Notes: generated by a model from the sequence alone, not told the origin. A stretch of 46,624 bases of DNA from an uncultured Lachnospiraceae bacterium (GCA_946182825.1 CAMGZH010000019.1:1-46624), one strand, 5' to 3'; counted from the stretch's first letter, positions 16,025 through 25,978 are shown. Translations and numbers: made by a program.

Positions 16025-16039
16025 TAAACGTGCTATAAC
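16011..16039 (+). promoter_or_regulatory. Sigma-A promoter of clpB
   Basis: TTGACG (16011-16016), 17 bp, TATAAC (16034-16039). The -35 is the spacer end of the CIRCE repeat. Confidence 0.85.
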
Positions 16040-16095
16040 AGACTCATACAAAGTAAAAAATAGCAATATAACTCCAACAGAAAGGGGGCATAGAA

Positions 16096-18816
16096 ATGAA
16101 CATTAGCAAATTTACACAGAAATCGGTAGAGGCGGTACAGGCGACAGAGAAGTTAGCCTATGACTACGGGAATCAGGAGATTACACAGGAGCACCTTCTG
16201 TTGGCATTGATGCAGCAGGAAGAGGGACTGATCCCGAAGCTTTTTGAGAAGATGGAAATCGATGTAACCTACTTTACCAATGATTGTGTTCAGATGGTAT
16301 CTTCTCTTACCAAGGTGTCCGGTGGCGGTAACGTGTATATCGGTAAGGGCTTGAATGATGTCCTGATCCATGCAGAGGATGAGGCCAAAGCCATGGGAGA
16401 TGAATATGTCTCCGTGGAGCATTTGCTCTTATCCATGATCGCCCATCCGAATCGTGTCATTAAGGATAAGTTTAGAGAGTTTGGACTGACAAGGGAGCGG
16501 TTTTTGACCGCTCTTTCAACGGTGCGTGGCAACCAGAAGGTGACAAGCGATAATCCGGAGGATACCTACGATACCTTAGAGAAGTATGGCTACGATATGG
16601 TGGAGCGGGCAAGAGAGCAGAAGTTGGATCCGGTGATCGGAAGAGATACAGAGATTCGGAATGTGGTTCGGATCCTTTCCCGCAAGACCAAGAACAATCC
16701 GGTGCTGATCGGTGAGCCGGGTGTCGGCAAGACAGCAGCCGTAGAAGGATTGGCACAGAGAATCGTCCGTGGGGATGTGCCGGAGACTCTGAAGGACAAG
16801 CGGATCTTTGCTCTGGATATGGGAGCTCTTGTGGCAGGTGCGAAGTATCGCGGCGAATTTGAGGAACGTTTAAAGGCGGTTTTGGAAGAGATCCGCAAGT
16901 CCGAGGGTAGGATCATTCTCTTTATTGATGAGCTTCATACGATCGTAGGAGCCGGTAAGACAGAGGGTAGCATGGATGCCGGCAATATGTTAAAGCCAAT
17001 GCTGGCAAGAGGAGAACTTCACTGTATTGGAGCAACCACCCTGGATGAGTACCGTAAGTATATTGAGAAGGATCCGGCTCTGGAGCGTCGTTTCCAGCCT
17101 GTTCTGGTCAATGAGCCGACACTGGAGGATACCATTTCCATCCTTCGTGGAATCAAAGACCGATATGAGGTTTATCACGGTGTAAAGATCACAGATGCGG
17201 CACTTGTTGCAGCGGCAACACTTTCCGACCGTTATATTTCCGATCGATTCCTTCCGGACAAGGCCATTGATCTGGTGGATGAGGCCTGTGCTTCCATTAA
17301 GACAGAACTGGATTCCATGCCGGCAGAGCTGGATGAGTTGAATCGCAAGGTTATGCAGCTGCAGATCGAAGAGACTGCATTGAAAAAGGAAACAGATCCT
17401 CTGAGTAAGGAACGTCTTGTTAACCTTCAGAAGGAACTGTCCGAGCTGTCCGATGAGCTTTCTGTTAAGAAGGCACAGTGGGAGAATGAAAAGTCTTCCG
17501 TATCCCGTGTTTCAGAGCTTCGGGAACAGATCGATGCCGTGAGAGGTGAGATTGCAACAGCACAGAATCGTTATGATCTGAATAAAGCAGCAGAGCTTCA
17601 GTATGGAAAGCTTCCGGAACTGGAGAAGGAACTGGAGACGGAGGAAGAAAAACTGAAGAAAAAGGATATTTCCATGCTACATGAGAGTGTGGATGAAGAT
17701 GAGATCGCAGCCATTGTCTCCCGTTGGACAGGAATTCCGGTGGCAAAGCTCAATGAGACGGAGCGGTCTAAGATCCTTCATCTTGGAGACCTGTTACATA
17801 ATCGTGTGGTTGGTCAGGATGAAGCGGTGGAGAAGGTGACGGATGCCATCTTGCGCAGTCGTGCCGGAATCAAGGATCCGGGCAGACCCATTGGAAGCTT
17901 CTTGTTCCTTGGACCTACCGGAGTCGGTAAGACAGAGCTGGCTAAGAGTCTGGCATCCTGCCTGTTCGATGATGAGAATAATATGGTCCGGATCGATATG
18001 AGTGAGTATATGGAGAAATATTCTGTGTCCCGTCTGATCGGAGCACCTCCGGGATATGTGGGATACGACGAGGGAGGACAGCTGACAGAGGCAGTCAGGA
18101 GAAAACCATACTCAGTGGTTCTTTTTGATGAGATCGAGAAAGCCCATCCGGATGTGTTCAACGTACTGCTTCAGGTGTTGGATGACGGAAGGATCACAGA
18201 CTCCCAGGGAAGGACCGTTGATTTTAAAAACACTGTGATCATTCTTACAAGCAATCTCGGTTCCCAGGAGCTTCTGGGTGGCATTGATGACAGAGGTAAT
18301 ATCACCGAATCCGCAAGGGCTGCGGTGGAGGCGGAACTTCAGAAGTCTTTCCGGCCGGAATTTTTGAATCGTCTGGATGAGCTGATCATGTTCCATCCGT
18401 TGACCAAGGACAATATCGGTCATATTGTGGGTCTGATGTTGCGTGAGTTAAATGACCGTCTCCACGACAGGGAACTGACGGTTGAGCTGACACCACAGGC
18501 AAGGGAATATATAACGGAAAACGGCTTTGATCCTGTATACGGAGCCAGACCGTTGAAGCGATTCCTGCAAAAACATGTGGAAACGCTGGCGGCAAGAATC
18601 ATCCTGGAAGGCAAAGTTTCTATGGGTGATACCATTGTGATCGATAAAAAGGCAGAGACGATGGAAAAGGGCGGAGTGCTGTTCGCGGTGGATGAAGACG
18701 GAAACGCCTCGTCTGCAGATGATCTGTTTTCCGAGCAGGGAGATGGAAACGGAAGGCTGGATGCCCTTGGAGGCGGAGCTGCAGGAGAGAGCCTGTACGC
18801 GTTTGTTAAAAAATAA
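16096..18816 (+). CDS. clpB: ClpB protein disaggregase
   Basis: 906 residues: N-terminal Clp repeat domain (1-145), first AAA+ domain with GEPGVGKT (206-213), a coiled-coil middle domain (about 405-530) that marks ClpB rather than ClpA or ClpC, and a second AAA+ domain with GPTGVGKT (606-613) and [21 protein letters not shown]. It pulls proteins out of aggregates with DnaK in the cytosol. After the usual ClpB end the protein carries about 50 extra residues, polar and glycine-rich, ending SLYAFVKK. Regulation by CIRCE is directly visible. The start follows AAAGGGGG. No clear terminator separates it from the next gene. Confidence 0.97.
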   Translation: MNISKFTQKSVEAVQATEKLAYDYGNQEITQEHLLLALMQQEEGLIPKLFEKMEIDVTYFTNDCVQMVSSLTKVSGGGNVYIGKGLNDVLIHAEDEAKAMGDEYVSVEHLLLSMIAHPNRVIKDKFREFGLTRERFLTALSTVRGNQKVTSDNPEDTYDTLEKYGYDMVERAREQKLDPVIGRDTEIRNVVRILSRKTKNNPVLIGEPGVGKTAAVEGLAQRIVRGDVPETLKDKRIFALDMGALVAGAKYRGEFEERLKAVLEEIRKSEGRIILFIDELHTIVGAGKTEGSMDAGNMLKPMLARGELHCIGATTLDEYRKYIEKDPALERRFQPVLVNEPTLEDTISILRGIKDRYEVYHGVKITDAALVAAATLSDRYISDRFLPDKAIDLVDEACASIKTELDSMPAELDELNRKVMQLQIEETALKKETDPLSKERLVNLQKELSELSDELSVKKAQWENEKSSVSRVSELREQIDAVRGEIATAQNRYDLNKAAELQYGKLPELEKELETEEEKLKKKDISMLHESVDEDEIAAIVSRWTGIPVAKLNETERSKILHLGDLLHNRVVGQDEAVEKVTDAILRSRAGIKDPGRPIGSFLFLGPTGVGKTELAKSLASCLFDDENNMVRIDMSEYMEKYSVSRLIGAPPGYVGYDEGGQLTEAVRRKPYSVVLFDEIEKAHPDVFNVLLQVLDDGRITDSQGRTVDFKNTVIILTSNLGSQELLGGIDDRGNITESARAAVEAELQKSFRPEFLNRLDELIMFHPLTKDNIGHIVGLMLRELNDRLHDRELTVELTPQAREYITENGFDPVYGARPLKRFLQKHVETLAARIILEGKVSMGDTIVIDKKAETMEKGGVLFAVDEDGNASSADDLFSEQGDGNGRLDALGGGAAGESLYAFVKK

Positions 18817-18843
18817 GAAATACTGTTGCTTTAGTAACAATCT

Positions 18844-18852
18844 TGTTATAAT
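18844..18852 (+). promoter_or_regulatory. Extended -10 promoter of the 806-residue gene
   Basis: TGTTATAAT, a consensus -10 with TG extension, lies 40 bp before the start codon. A recognisable -35 is missing. Read-through from clpB is also possible. Confidence 0.5.
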
Positions 18853-18892
18853 AGGGAATAATAAAACAGGTTGCTAAAGGGAGGGTATGCTT

Positions 18893-21313
18893 ATGGGAGA
18901 TCGTTCCGAAACAAATGACAACAATCTGGATCTCTCCGTTCCATTGGGCTATCGTGAGTTCACAACGGACAATTCCATTATTGTGGATGAACCTTCCATT
19001 TGTGAATGGTCCAGTAACGAACAGATCTATGATCTTCACCATGAAGCGCTGGAGAAGATGAATTACTCTGTAGCTCCTTTTTCAGAGTCGGATGTTAACG
19101 ATAGGTTTAGGATCCTAGAGCGTAAGATTATAACGGAAATGGGTCGGTGTGGTATCAATGCCGATCCGGGCTCGGCGGCTGTGTTTTTCCGTGAATATCT
19201 AATGGGGATCAAGGGCTATTCGGTTCAGGAGGCGCTCTCCATTGATGCGTCGGTGGAGAATATGCTGTCTGAGATGGATGCCTGTCTGTCCTGGCTTTCA
19301 AAGATCAACCGGGATGAGGTCGGAGCATCCCTGCTGGGTACCATTGTGGGGAAGAGTCTTACACAGCTTTTGAATTTCAAGTTTCGGGGACCGGTGCTTT
19401 CCCGCCCCGAAGACGTCAGATGGAGTCTTAAGGAATTCCTTGGCTTTCGCCAGATCGCCCTGGATATTTCCAGTGACTTTACCAGCGCTTATACTTCGGT
19501 GAAGCTGGATTCCAATGAAGTAGACAGTGGGATCCGGGAGGCCTTTTTAGAAGCGGCAGGAGGCAGCAAGCAGTTTGAGGATTCTGTGCGGATCCTTTTA
19601 AGTGTCGCCCAGGGCTTCTATTTTATGCTGGATAACTTCAACAAGAGGGAGAATTCTCCGGCGCAGAGAGCTCTGGCTGTCCGGCAGTACATGGATATGT
19701 ACAACGGCATGGTGGTGGATCCTCTGGAAAGCTATGCCGGGGGACAGATCTTTGAAGAGATCCTGGGACTTAAGAACCGTCTGGATGCCATCTGTTATTA
19801 CGGTGTGGGTAACAGCTATGTGGATTCCTATGGATTGAAGCGGATCAATGCCCTTGACCGTATGGGACGTGATTACCTTCACGGAGATATTGAATTCCCG
19901 GAGGAGCTGGAGAAGGAAAGACTTCGTCTGAAGAAGGATGGACGAGAGAACATCCAGGACAGTCAGAACCGTACCCTTATGACGGTGGTGGCTCGAATCT
20001 TTAATGATTCGGTTGAGAAGTACCGCAGTCAGCTGGATTTTCTGGATACAACGGAGGATGCCGATCTTACCAAGGATCAGCTTCGGATGGCCGGGTTCAT
20101 TTTTTCCAATCAGTTCTATTATCTTTACCACCAGCAGATGGCGGAGGTGATGCAGGAGAGAGGCGTCAAGGAATTTGATCTGATTACCATAGACGGTAAG
20201 AGTGTCCGGGAATCCATGGGACAGAGCCTTGCCGCACTGGATGAGAAGAAGCAGGAAGCTTTGATGAAGGTTAAGGTCCTTCGGGCTATGTTTTCCAAAG
20301 ACCAGGAGGTTTCCATCGGTATTTACGGACAGACGCCGGAGGGATACGAATTGGTGCATATTCCTTATACCAAGTCCACGGCCTATCTGGGATCCCAGAT
20401 CTTTTCCACGGTGGGGAATGACACATTAAGCCGTGCGCAGGACAATGTGGTGGCCTGCCTGAATGCTGTGGAGCAGCGCCGGATCGATAAGAAACAGATT
20501 CCGGGAGTCGAGCTTGCTTCCTATTATATGATCAAGGATATCTTCGGTTATGATCTGATCCGGCAGTTAGACCGGATGGGTGGTTCACCCTTTGATTATA
20601 TTACGGTGAACACAGAGCCCTTTATGGATGTGGCGTCTGAATTTACCATCGACGGAGAGGTGGTGGAGGACAGCCTGGTAGACCTTGGCATGGTAATGAC
20701 GGTTTTGCGGGTGGATCCGAACAATGATATTGTTATCGACCTTCCTCTGCTACAGGAGGGCGAGGTAGAATGTGATACAGGAATTCACATTCACGTGGAA
20801 CTCAATCCCATCGATATTCAGATGAACCTTTTGGCTGGTGCGAAGAACACCATGCGACAGGCGATCTCTCGTTACCGGACGGATCTGTATGATCAGCTCC
20901 TTGCCCTTCAGAGTAAGAAGCATGCAATTAATCCGGACAGTGGGGAGTACGTGATCCTTCGGGATCGTACCCTGGAGATGGTTCAGCTGGCCAGCAAGAT
21001 CGTATATAAAGGTCGCTATAATGCAACGGATATGAAAGCCATCCGGGATCAGCTTCAGCTGGTTCACGAGGGAGCAAAGGGATATATTACCCGTAAGATG
21101 GAGCAGAGCAGCGGGCACGGCCTGCCGGGATCGCTTCGCCGGGTTCGCCTGGAGGCGGCAGAGAACATTGCACGTCTGACGCTTCCGCCGCAGGTTCTTG
21201 AGGCCCGTTCCTATGAGGAGATGGCTGGAGAGATGGCTGGAGCGCTTTCTGAAGTGAACCATGAGACAAGGGAGAAGCGTATTAACCGTGCTTTGAAGAA
21301 TAAAAAATTATAA
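18893..21313 (+). CDS. Uncharacterised large soluble protein
   Basis: 806 residues, function not recognised. The ATG at 18893 is preferred because GGGAGG lies eight bases upstream; an ATG at 18887 is too close to that site. There is no signal peptide or membrane segment, so it should be cytosolic. The sequence is mostly helix-forming, acidic at the N-terminus and rich in Arg/Lys at the C-terminus (REKRINRALKNKKL). I see no Walker, zinc or protease motif. Visible landmarks include DPLESYAGGQIFEEILGL, GIYGQTPEGYELVHIPYTKS and a strand-rich stretch near 620-660 with GIHIHVELNPIDIQM. Codon use matches its neighbours, so recent transfer is not suggested. It lies between clpB and rarA and may share the clpB transcript. 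A terminator hairpin follows at 21364-21435. Confidence 0.85.
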   Translation: MGDRSETNDNNLDLSVPLGYREFTTDNSIIVDEPSICEWSSNEQIYDLHHEALEKMNYSVAPFSESDVNDRFRILERKIITEMGRCGINADPGSAAVFFREYLMGIKGYSVQEALSIDASVENMLSEMDACLSWLSKINRDEVGASLLGTIVGKSLTQLLNFKFRGPVLSRPEDVRWSLKEFLGFRQIALDISSDFTSAYTSVKLDSNEVDSGIREAFLEAAGGSKQFEDSVRILLSVAQGFYFMLDNFNKRENSPAQRALAVRQYMDMYNGMVVDPLESYAGGQIFEEILGLKNRLDAICYYGVGNSYVDSYGLKRINALDRMGRDYLHGDIEFPEELEKERLRLKKDGRENIQDSQNRTLMTVVARIFNDSVEKYRSQLDFLDTTEDADLTKDQLRMAGFIFSNQFYYLYHQQMAEVMQERGVKEFDLITIDGKSVRESMGQSLAALDEKKQEALMKVKVLRAMFSKDQEVSIGIYGQTPEGYELVHIPYTKSTAYLGSQIFSTVGNDTLSRAQDNVVACLNAVEQRRIDKKQIPGVELASYYMIKDIFGYDLIRQLDRMGGSPFDYITVNTEPFMDVASEFTIDGEVVEDSLVDLGMVMTVLRVDPNNDIVIDLPLLQEGEVECDTGIHIHVELNPIDIQMNLLAGAKNTMRQAISRYRTDLYDQLLALQSKKHAINPDSGEYVILRDRTLEMVQLASKIVYKGRYNATDMKAIRDQLQLVHEGAKGYITRKMEQSSGHGLPGSLRRVRLEAAENIARLTLPPQVLEARSYEEMAGEMAGALSEVNHETREKRINRALKNKKL

Positions 21314-21359
21314 ATGTCCGTTGTAGACGCACAAATGTAATTTGCACACGGAAAAGAAC

Positions 21360-21388
21360 TTGCAATGCCACTTGGGTATTGGTATTCT
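21360..21388 (+). promoter_or_regulatory. Sigma-A promoter of rarA
   Basis: TTGCAA (21360-21365), 17 bp, TATTCT (21383-21388). The promoter sits in the left arm of the hairpin that terminates the upstream gene, so RNAs started here contain only the right arm. Confidence 0.55.
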
Positions 21389-21435
21389 ATTAGAGGTTTT
21401 TATAGGATAGCAATACATCCCGGGTGGCATTTTTT
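21364..21435 (+). terminator. Long hairpin and T-run ending at the rarA start
   Basis: AATGCCAC (21364-21371) pairs with GTGGCATT (21424-21431), GTATTG with CAATAC, and TATTCTAT with ATAGGATA, leaving a short loop. Six T residues follow and abut the rarA ATG. It should terminate transcripts from the upstream gene, and in any read-through RNA the weak ribosome site of rarA would be paired. Confidence 0.8.
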
Positions 21436-22764
21436 ATGGATCTTTTTGATTACATGAGACAACAGAATCAGGAGAAGGAATCCCCGCTGGCAGCCAGGAT
21501 GAGGCCTACGACCCTGGATGAGGTGGTGGGACAGCAGCACATTATCGGTAAGGATAAGATGCTGTACCGTGCCATTAAGGCAGATCAGCTCAGTTCCGTA
21601 ATTTTCTACGGACCACCGGGAACCGGTAAGACCACTCTGGCCAAGGTGATCGCCAACACGACGAAGGCGGAATTCACCCAGTTGAATGCAACGGTCTCCG
21701 GTAAGAAGGATATGGAAGATGTTGTTTCTCATGCCAAGGATAATCTGGGAATGTACGGTAAGAAGACCATTCTTTTCGTGGATGAGATCCATCGTTTCAA
21801 CAAGGGACAGCAGGATTACCTGCTTCCGTTTGTAGAGGACGGAACCATCATTCTCATCGGAGCCACTACAGAGAATCCGTATTTTGAAGTGAACGGCGCT
21901 TTGATCTCAAGGTCCATTGTATTTGAGCTGAAGGCCCTGGAGGAGGCGGATATTCGGTCTCTGATCCAGAGAGCCTTACGGGACGAGGAAAAGGGGATGG
22001 GAAGTTACCATGCCACGATGGACGACGAGGCACTTGCCTTTCTTTCGGATGCAGCCAATGGAGATGCGAGAAAGGCTTTGAATGCGGTAGAATTGGCGGT
22101 CCTTACCACAGATCCGGGAGAGGACGGTGTCATTCACATCAACCTTTCCGTGGCAAGTGAATGCATCCAGAAGCGGGTGGTTCGCTACGATAAGAACGGG
22201 GACAATCATTATGACACCATCTCTGCTTTTATTAAGAGTATGAGAGGAAGCGATCCGGATGCGGCGGTCTACTATCTGGCCCGTATGCTTTATGCGGGGG
22301 AGGATGTGAAGTTCATCGCACGAAGGATCATGATCTGTGCTTCGGAGGATGTGGGAAATGCTGACCCCATGGCCATGGTAGTGGCGGCGTCCGCAGCAGC
22401 GGAGGTGGAACGGGTCGGTATGCCGGAAAGCCAGATCATTTTGTCCCAGGCAGCAACCTATGTTGCCACGGCACCAAAGAGCAACGCGGCCTGCGAGGCG
22501 ATCTTTGCAGCCAACCGTGTGGTGAAGGATACAAGGACCGATCCCATTCCGGTTCATCTGCAGGATGCCCATTATGGTGGTTCTGCCAAGCTGGGGCATG
22601 GCGTAGGTTACAGGTATGCACACGATTATAAGAATCATTATGTGAAGCAGCAGTACCTTCCGGATTCTCTGGTTGGAACGAAATTTTACGAGCCCTCCGA
22701 CCAGGGCTATGAGCAACAGATCCGGGAACACATGGACCGGCTTCACAGAGAAGCGGACGTGTGA
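21436..22764 (+). CDS. rarA: Replication-associated recombination protein A, AAA+ ATPase
   Basis: 442 residues from the ATG at 21436; a GTG at 21424 lies inside the terminator stem. Walker A is GPPGTGKTT (59-67) and Walker B is LFVDEIHRF (Asp116, Glu117). GATTENPYFEVNGALISRS is the sensor 1/arginine-finger region of the RarA/MgsA/WRNIP1 group. The C-terminal domain, with GSDPDAAVYYLARML and PMAMVVAASAA, drives tetramer formation. It acts at stalled replication forks and blunt DNA ends. The ribosome site is weak (GGGTGG) and lies in the hairpin's right arm. Confidence 0.93.
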   Translation: MDLFDYMRQQNQEKESPLAARMRPTTLDEVVGQQHIIGKDKMLYRAIKADQLSSVIFYGPPGTGKTTLAKVIANTTKAEFTQLNATVSGKKDMEDVVSHAKDNLGMYGKKTILFVDEIHRFNKGQQDYLLPFVEDGTIILIGATTENPYFEVNGALISRSIVFELKALEEADIRSLIQRALRDEEKGMGSYHATMDDEALAFLSDAANGDARKALNAVELAVLTTDPGEDGVIHINLSVASECIQKRVVRYDKNGDNHYDTISAFIKSMRGSDPDAAVYYLARMLYAGEDVKFIARRIMICASEDVGNADPMAMVVAASAAAEVERVGMPESQIILSQAATYVATAPKSNAACEAIFAANRVVKDTRTDPIPVHLQDAHYGGSAKLGHGVGYRYAHDYKNHYVKQQYLPDSLVGTKFYEPSDQGYEQQIREHMDRLHREADV

Positions 22765-22853
22765 TCCGGACAGAAGTGGTTTCAACGGCAGATCTGGAAA
22801 CTGCCGATGAAGTATAAAAAGGAAAAAGAAAAGAGAACAAAAGGAGATACACA

Positions 22854-24131
22854 ATGGCATCTTATCAGGAAATGAGTAAAGAAGAACTCCTAAAGGAAAA
22901 GGAAAGCCTGTTAAAGGCGTATGAGGAGTGGCAGAAGAGAGGCCTTACACTGAACATGGCACGCGGTAAGCCATCAGCAGAACAGTTAGACCTTGCATAC
23001 GGTCTGCTCAATGCAGTCAATGGTGATACGATCCTGGACATGAACACCGAGATCGATACCCGTAACTATGGTGGTGTGGATGGAATCAAGCCGGCCAAAG
23101 AGCTGATCGCTTCTATGGTAGACGCTGATCCAGAGGACGTTATCATCTATGGTAACTCTTCTTTGAACATGATGTTTGATACCATTGGTCGAGCTATGAT
23201 GAAGGGTATCTGCGGCGGCACTCCATGGTGCCAGCAGAAGGGACTGAAGTGGCTGTGCCCGGCACCGGGTTATGATCGTCACTTTGGCGTTACTGAGTAT
23301 TACGGTTTTGAACTGATCACCATCCCGATGCATGAGGATGGCCCGGATATGGATATGGTAGAAAAGCTCGTATCTTCCGATCCATCCATCAAGGGTATCT
23401 GGTGTGTTCCGAAGTTCTCCAACCCACAGGGTTATGTATATTCCGATGAGACCGTACGTCGTTTTGCAAACCTTAAGCCGGCAGCAGAAGACTTCCGTAT
23501 TTTCTGGGATAATGCTTACTGTGTACATTACCTTTACGATGAAGTTAAGATTCCAAACCTCTTAGAGGAGGCTCGCAAGGTTGGCAATGAGGATCTTGTA
23601 TTCGAGTTCGTTTCTACTTCCAAGGTAAGTCTTGCCGGCGGCGGAATTGCCGGAATGGTTGCATCCAAGAAGAACCGTGAAGATGCTCTTAAGACTCTTA
23701 CGGTTCAGACCATCGGACATGACAAGGTGAACCAGCTTCGTCATGCGGTATTCTTTGAGAACGGCAAGAAGATCCCGTCTCATATGAAGCGTCATGCAGC
23801 TATCCTGACTCCGAAGTTTGAGGCGGTTCTGGATGCCCTTGAGCGTGATCTTGGCGGTAAGGACTGCGGTAGCTGGGTTAAGCCTCTGGGCGGATACTTT
23901 ATCACATTCACAACTCTGCCGGGTTGTGCAACCAGAACCATCCAGCTTGCAAAGGAAGCCGGCATGACAATGACAGGCGCCGGCGCACCGTTCCCATATG
24001 GCAAGGATCCTGAGGATTCTACGATCCGTATCGCTCCATCCTATCCGTCTCTTGCAGATATGAAGATGGCAGCGGATCTGTTTACCGTATGTGTTCGTCT
24101 TGCAGCGGTTGAAAAGCTTCTCGGAGAATAA
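22854..24131 (+). CDS. Class Ic aspartate-type aminotransferase
   Basis: 425 residues, fold type I PLP enzyme. LNMARGKPSAEQLDLA near the start, NYGGVDGIKPAKEL, and STSKVSLAGGGIAGM with the cofactor lysine at Lys257 match the Ic subgroup of aspartate aminotransferases, which differ from the classic enzyme. It probably interconverts aspartate and oxaloacetate with glutamate/2-oxoglutarate. Strong start: AAAGGAG nine bases before the ATG. Codon use (GGT, AAC, GTT, CGT rich) suggests high expression. The 89-bp gap after rarA holds a CGGCAG/CTGCCG hairpin without a T-run and an AT-rich stretch. proC follows after 14 bp. Confidence 0.88.
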   Translation: MASYQEMSKEELLKEKESLLKAYEEWQKRGLTLNMARGKPSAEQLDLAYGLLNAVNGDTILDMNTEIDTRNYGGVDGIKPAKELIASMVDADPEDVIIYGNSSLNMMFDTIGRAMMKGICGGTPWCQQKGLKWLCPAPGYDRHFGVTEYYGFELITIPMHEDGPDMDMVEKLVSSDPSIKGIWCVPKFSNPQGYVYSDETVRRFANLKPAAEDFRIFWDNAYCVHYLYDEVKIPNLLEEARKVGNEDLVFEFVSTSKVSLAGGGIAGMVASKKNREDALKTLTVQTIGHDKVNQLRHAVFFENGKKIPSHMKRHAAILTPKFEAVLDALERDLGGKDCGSWVKPLGGYFITFTTLPGCATRTIQLAKEAGMTMTGAGAPFPYGKDPEDSTIRIAPSYPSLADMKMAADLFTVCVRLAAVEKLLGE

Positions 24132-24145
24132 GAAAGGAAGCGGAC

Positions 24146-24952
24146 ATGTCAGAATATAAAATCGGTTTTATCGGTGCCGGTAATATGGGATCTGCCATGA
24201 TGGAAGGAATCCTTTGCGCCGGTCTGTGTGAAAAGAACGAAATGATTGCCTCCTGTCACAGCCATGGGACGAAGGAGCGGGTGGAAAAGAAGCTTGGGAT
24301 CCGGGTGACGTTGGATAACCGGGAGGCTTCTTCGGCCAAGATCGTTTTTCTGGCAGTGAAGCCATACCAGCTGGCAGATGTGGTAGAGGATATCAAGGGT
24401 TCCTTAAAGGAGGATACCCTTGTGATCTCGGTCGTAGCAGGAAAGACACTGCTACAGCTGGGACAGATGCTCGGATCCGGTATGCACATCGTAAGAAGCA
24501 TGCCGAACACACCGGCTATGGTGGGAGCGGCGATGAGCGCGATCTGCACGAATGACCTTGTGACAGAAGAAGAGAAGGAAGAGGCAAAGGTTCTTTTTGA
24601 AAGCTTCGGTCAGGCTGAGGTGGTTCGTGAGGATCTTATGGATGTTGTGACCGGTGTTTCCGGTTCTTCTCCGGCTTTCATCTACATGGTCATCGAGGCT
24701 ATGGCGGATGCGGCCGTGGCAGAGGGAATGCAGCGGAAGGCAGCCTATAAGTTTGCGGCTCAGACGGTCCTTGGATCAGCTAAAATGGTTCTTGAAACCG
24801 GCAAACATCCGGGAGAATTAAAGGATGCCGTGACATCTCCGGGTGGAACCACCATCGAGGGTGTTGCGGCACTTGAAGCCAACGGACTTCGTGCCACTAT
24901 GATGGCGGGTGTACGGGCCGCCGTTCAAAAGTCCCGGGATATGAGCAAATAA
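24146..24952 (+). CDS. proC: Pyrroline-5-carboxylate reductase
   Basis: 268 residues, the usual size. The NAD(P)-binding start is IGFIGAGNMGSAMMEGI, and the C-terminal signature is LKDAVTSPGGTTIEGVAALE. It performs the last step of proline synthesis, reducing 1-pyrroline-5-carboxylate. The start follows AAAGGAAG, 14 bp after the aminotransferase stop, so the two genes form one operon that may link aspartate/glutamate and proline metabolism. A long terminator follows directly. Confidence 0.95.
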   Translation: MSEYKIGFIGAGNMGSAMMEGILCAGLCEKNEMIASCHSHGTKERVEKKLGIRVTLDNREASSAKIVFLAVKPYQLADVVEDIKGSLKEDTLVISVVAGKTLLQLGQMLGSGMHIVRSMPNTPAMVGAAMSAICTNDLVTEEEKEEAKVLFESFGQAEVVREDLMDVVTGVSGSSPAFIYMVIEAMADAAVAEGMQRKAAYKFAAQTVLGSAKMVLETGKHPGELKDAVTSPGGTTIEGVAALEANGLRATMMAGVRAAVQKSRDMSK

Positions 24953-24961
24953 CAGGATAGA

Positions 24962-25011
24962 GGGGTTCAGATAAGAAAAACCATGGTTTGATCTTATTCT
25001 GGACTCCTTTT
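24962..25011 (+). terminator. Terminator of the aminotransferase-proC operon
   Basis: GGGGTTCAGATAAGA pairs with the segment ending GGACTCC through one bulge and G-U pairs. The palindrome AAACCATGGTTT extends the hairpin inward, and four T residues follow. Confidence 0.8.
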
Positions 25012-25015
25012 AAAT

Positions 25016-25044
25016 TTGCGAAAAATTCCTGCATAGTGTAAAGT
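25016..25044 (+). promoter_or_regulatory. Promoter of the CPBP gene
   Basis: TTGCGA (25016-25021), 17 bp, TAAAGT (25039-25044), beginning right after the preceding terminator. Confidence 0.5.
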
Positions 25045-25084
25045 ACTGTGGAGTGTAGAAGGGAAAGATCAGAGGAGAAACCAA

Positions 25085-25963
25085 ATGAAGAAAAAGAGTA
25101 GACTGAAACGATTTATGCTGGGCTTTGTGCCAGTGCTGGCGGTGATCGCCCTGCAGGAAGCCGTGTCGATCTTTGGAGCGGAGATCCAGTTCCTTCGCGC
25201 GATCATTCATTACAGATCCGGTAGCCTGGAGCAGTTTTTGGATGATTTTCAGAAGATGGTCATGAATGTGGAGTTCAATGCCACAGTGCTTTTGATCTAT
25301 TCGATCCTTGGTGTCATCCTGTTCGGATGGTGGTTTCATAAGAAGCGCAGTGAATTGTCCTGGAGAAGCATGAGTCTTAAGGGATTCAAGAGGAATCCGT
25401 TGATTCTTGGTGTGATCCTGTTTGCCATTGGCAGTCAGGTGGTCTGTACCTTTTTGACGGAGGCTCTTGGCATTCTGTATCCGGAATGGCTGGTGGTCTA
25501 TGAGCAGTTGATGCAAAACGCAGGATTCGGTTCGGGTCATATCAGTACATTTTCTGCTGTCGCAACGCTATTGTACGGATGTATCATCGGACCGGTAACA
25601 GAAGAACTTGTATTCCGCGGGATCTCGCTGGGATACATGAAAAAGGCCGGTACCTTTTTCAGCGTCAACATTGTTCAGGCACTGCTGTTTGCCGGATTCC
25701 ACCTGAATATGCTGCAGGCGAGCTACGCCTTCCTGCTGGGGATTCTACTGGGATATATTGCCTATAAGACCGGAAGTGTCATGGTAACCATCCTTTTGCA
25801 TATTACGTTTAATACCACCTCGTTTCTCTTTGGAGACGTGATCAACATGGCCACAAAACAGGGGGCGATGTTATCGGCTGTGATCCTCATTGGAGCAATG
25901 ATGGCGGTTTACTTCAGCATTCCACTTATTTTTGCGTCAAAGCCCATCGCAAAAGAAAAATAG
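25085..25963 (+). CDS. CPBP-family intramembrane metalloprotease
   Basis: 292 residues with about seven or eight membrane helices. The CPBP (Abi/Rce1-like) motifs are present in order: TEELVFRG (EExxxR type), FAGFHLNML (FxxxH) and LLHITFNTTSF (HxxxN). Members cleave membrane or lipidated substrates, and bacterial ones are often linked to bacteriocin self-protection, but no peptide gene is adjacent here. A predicted extracellular loop follows the first helix. The ATG at 25085 follows GAGGAG. dnaE starts 15 bp downstream, probably in the same transcript. Confidence 0.85.
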   Translation: MKKKSRLKRFMLGFVPVLAVIALQEAVSIFGAEIQFLRAIIHYRSGSLEQFLDDFQKMVMNVEFNATVLLIYSILGVILFGWWFHKKRSELSWRSMSLKGFKRNPLILGVILFAIGSQVVCTFLTEALGILYPEWLVVYEQLMQNAGFGSGHISTFSAVATLLYGCIIGPVTEELVFRGISLGYMKKAGTFFSVNIVQALLFAGFHLNMLQASYAFLLGILLGYIAYKTGSVMVTILLHITFNTTSFLFGDVINMATKQGAMLSAVILIGAMMAVYFSIPLIFASKPIAKEK

Positions 25964-25978
25964 TAAGGAGAACCAGAT

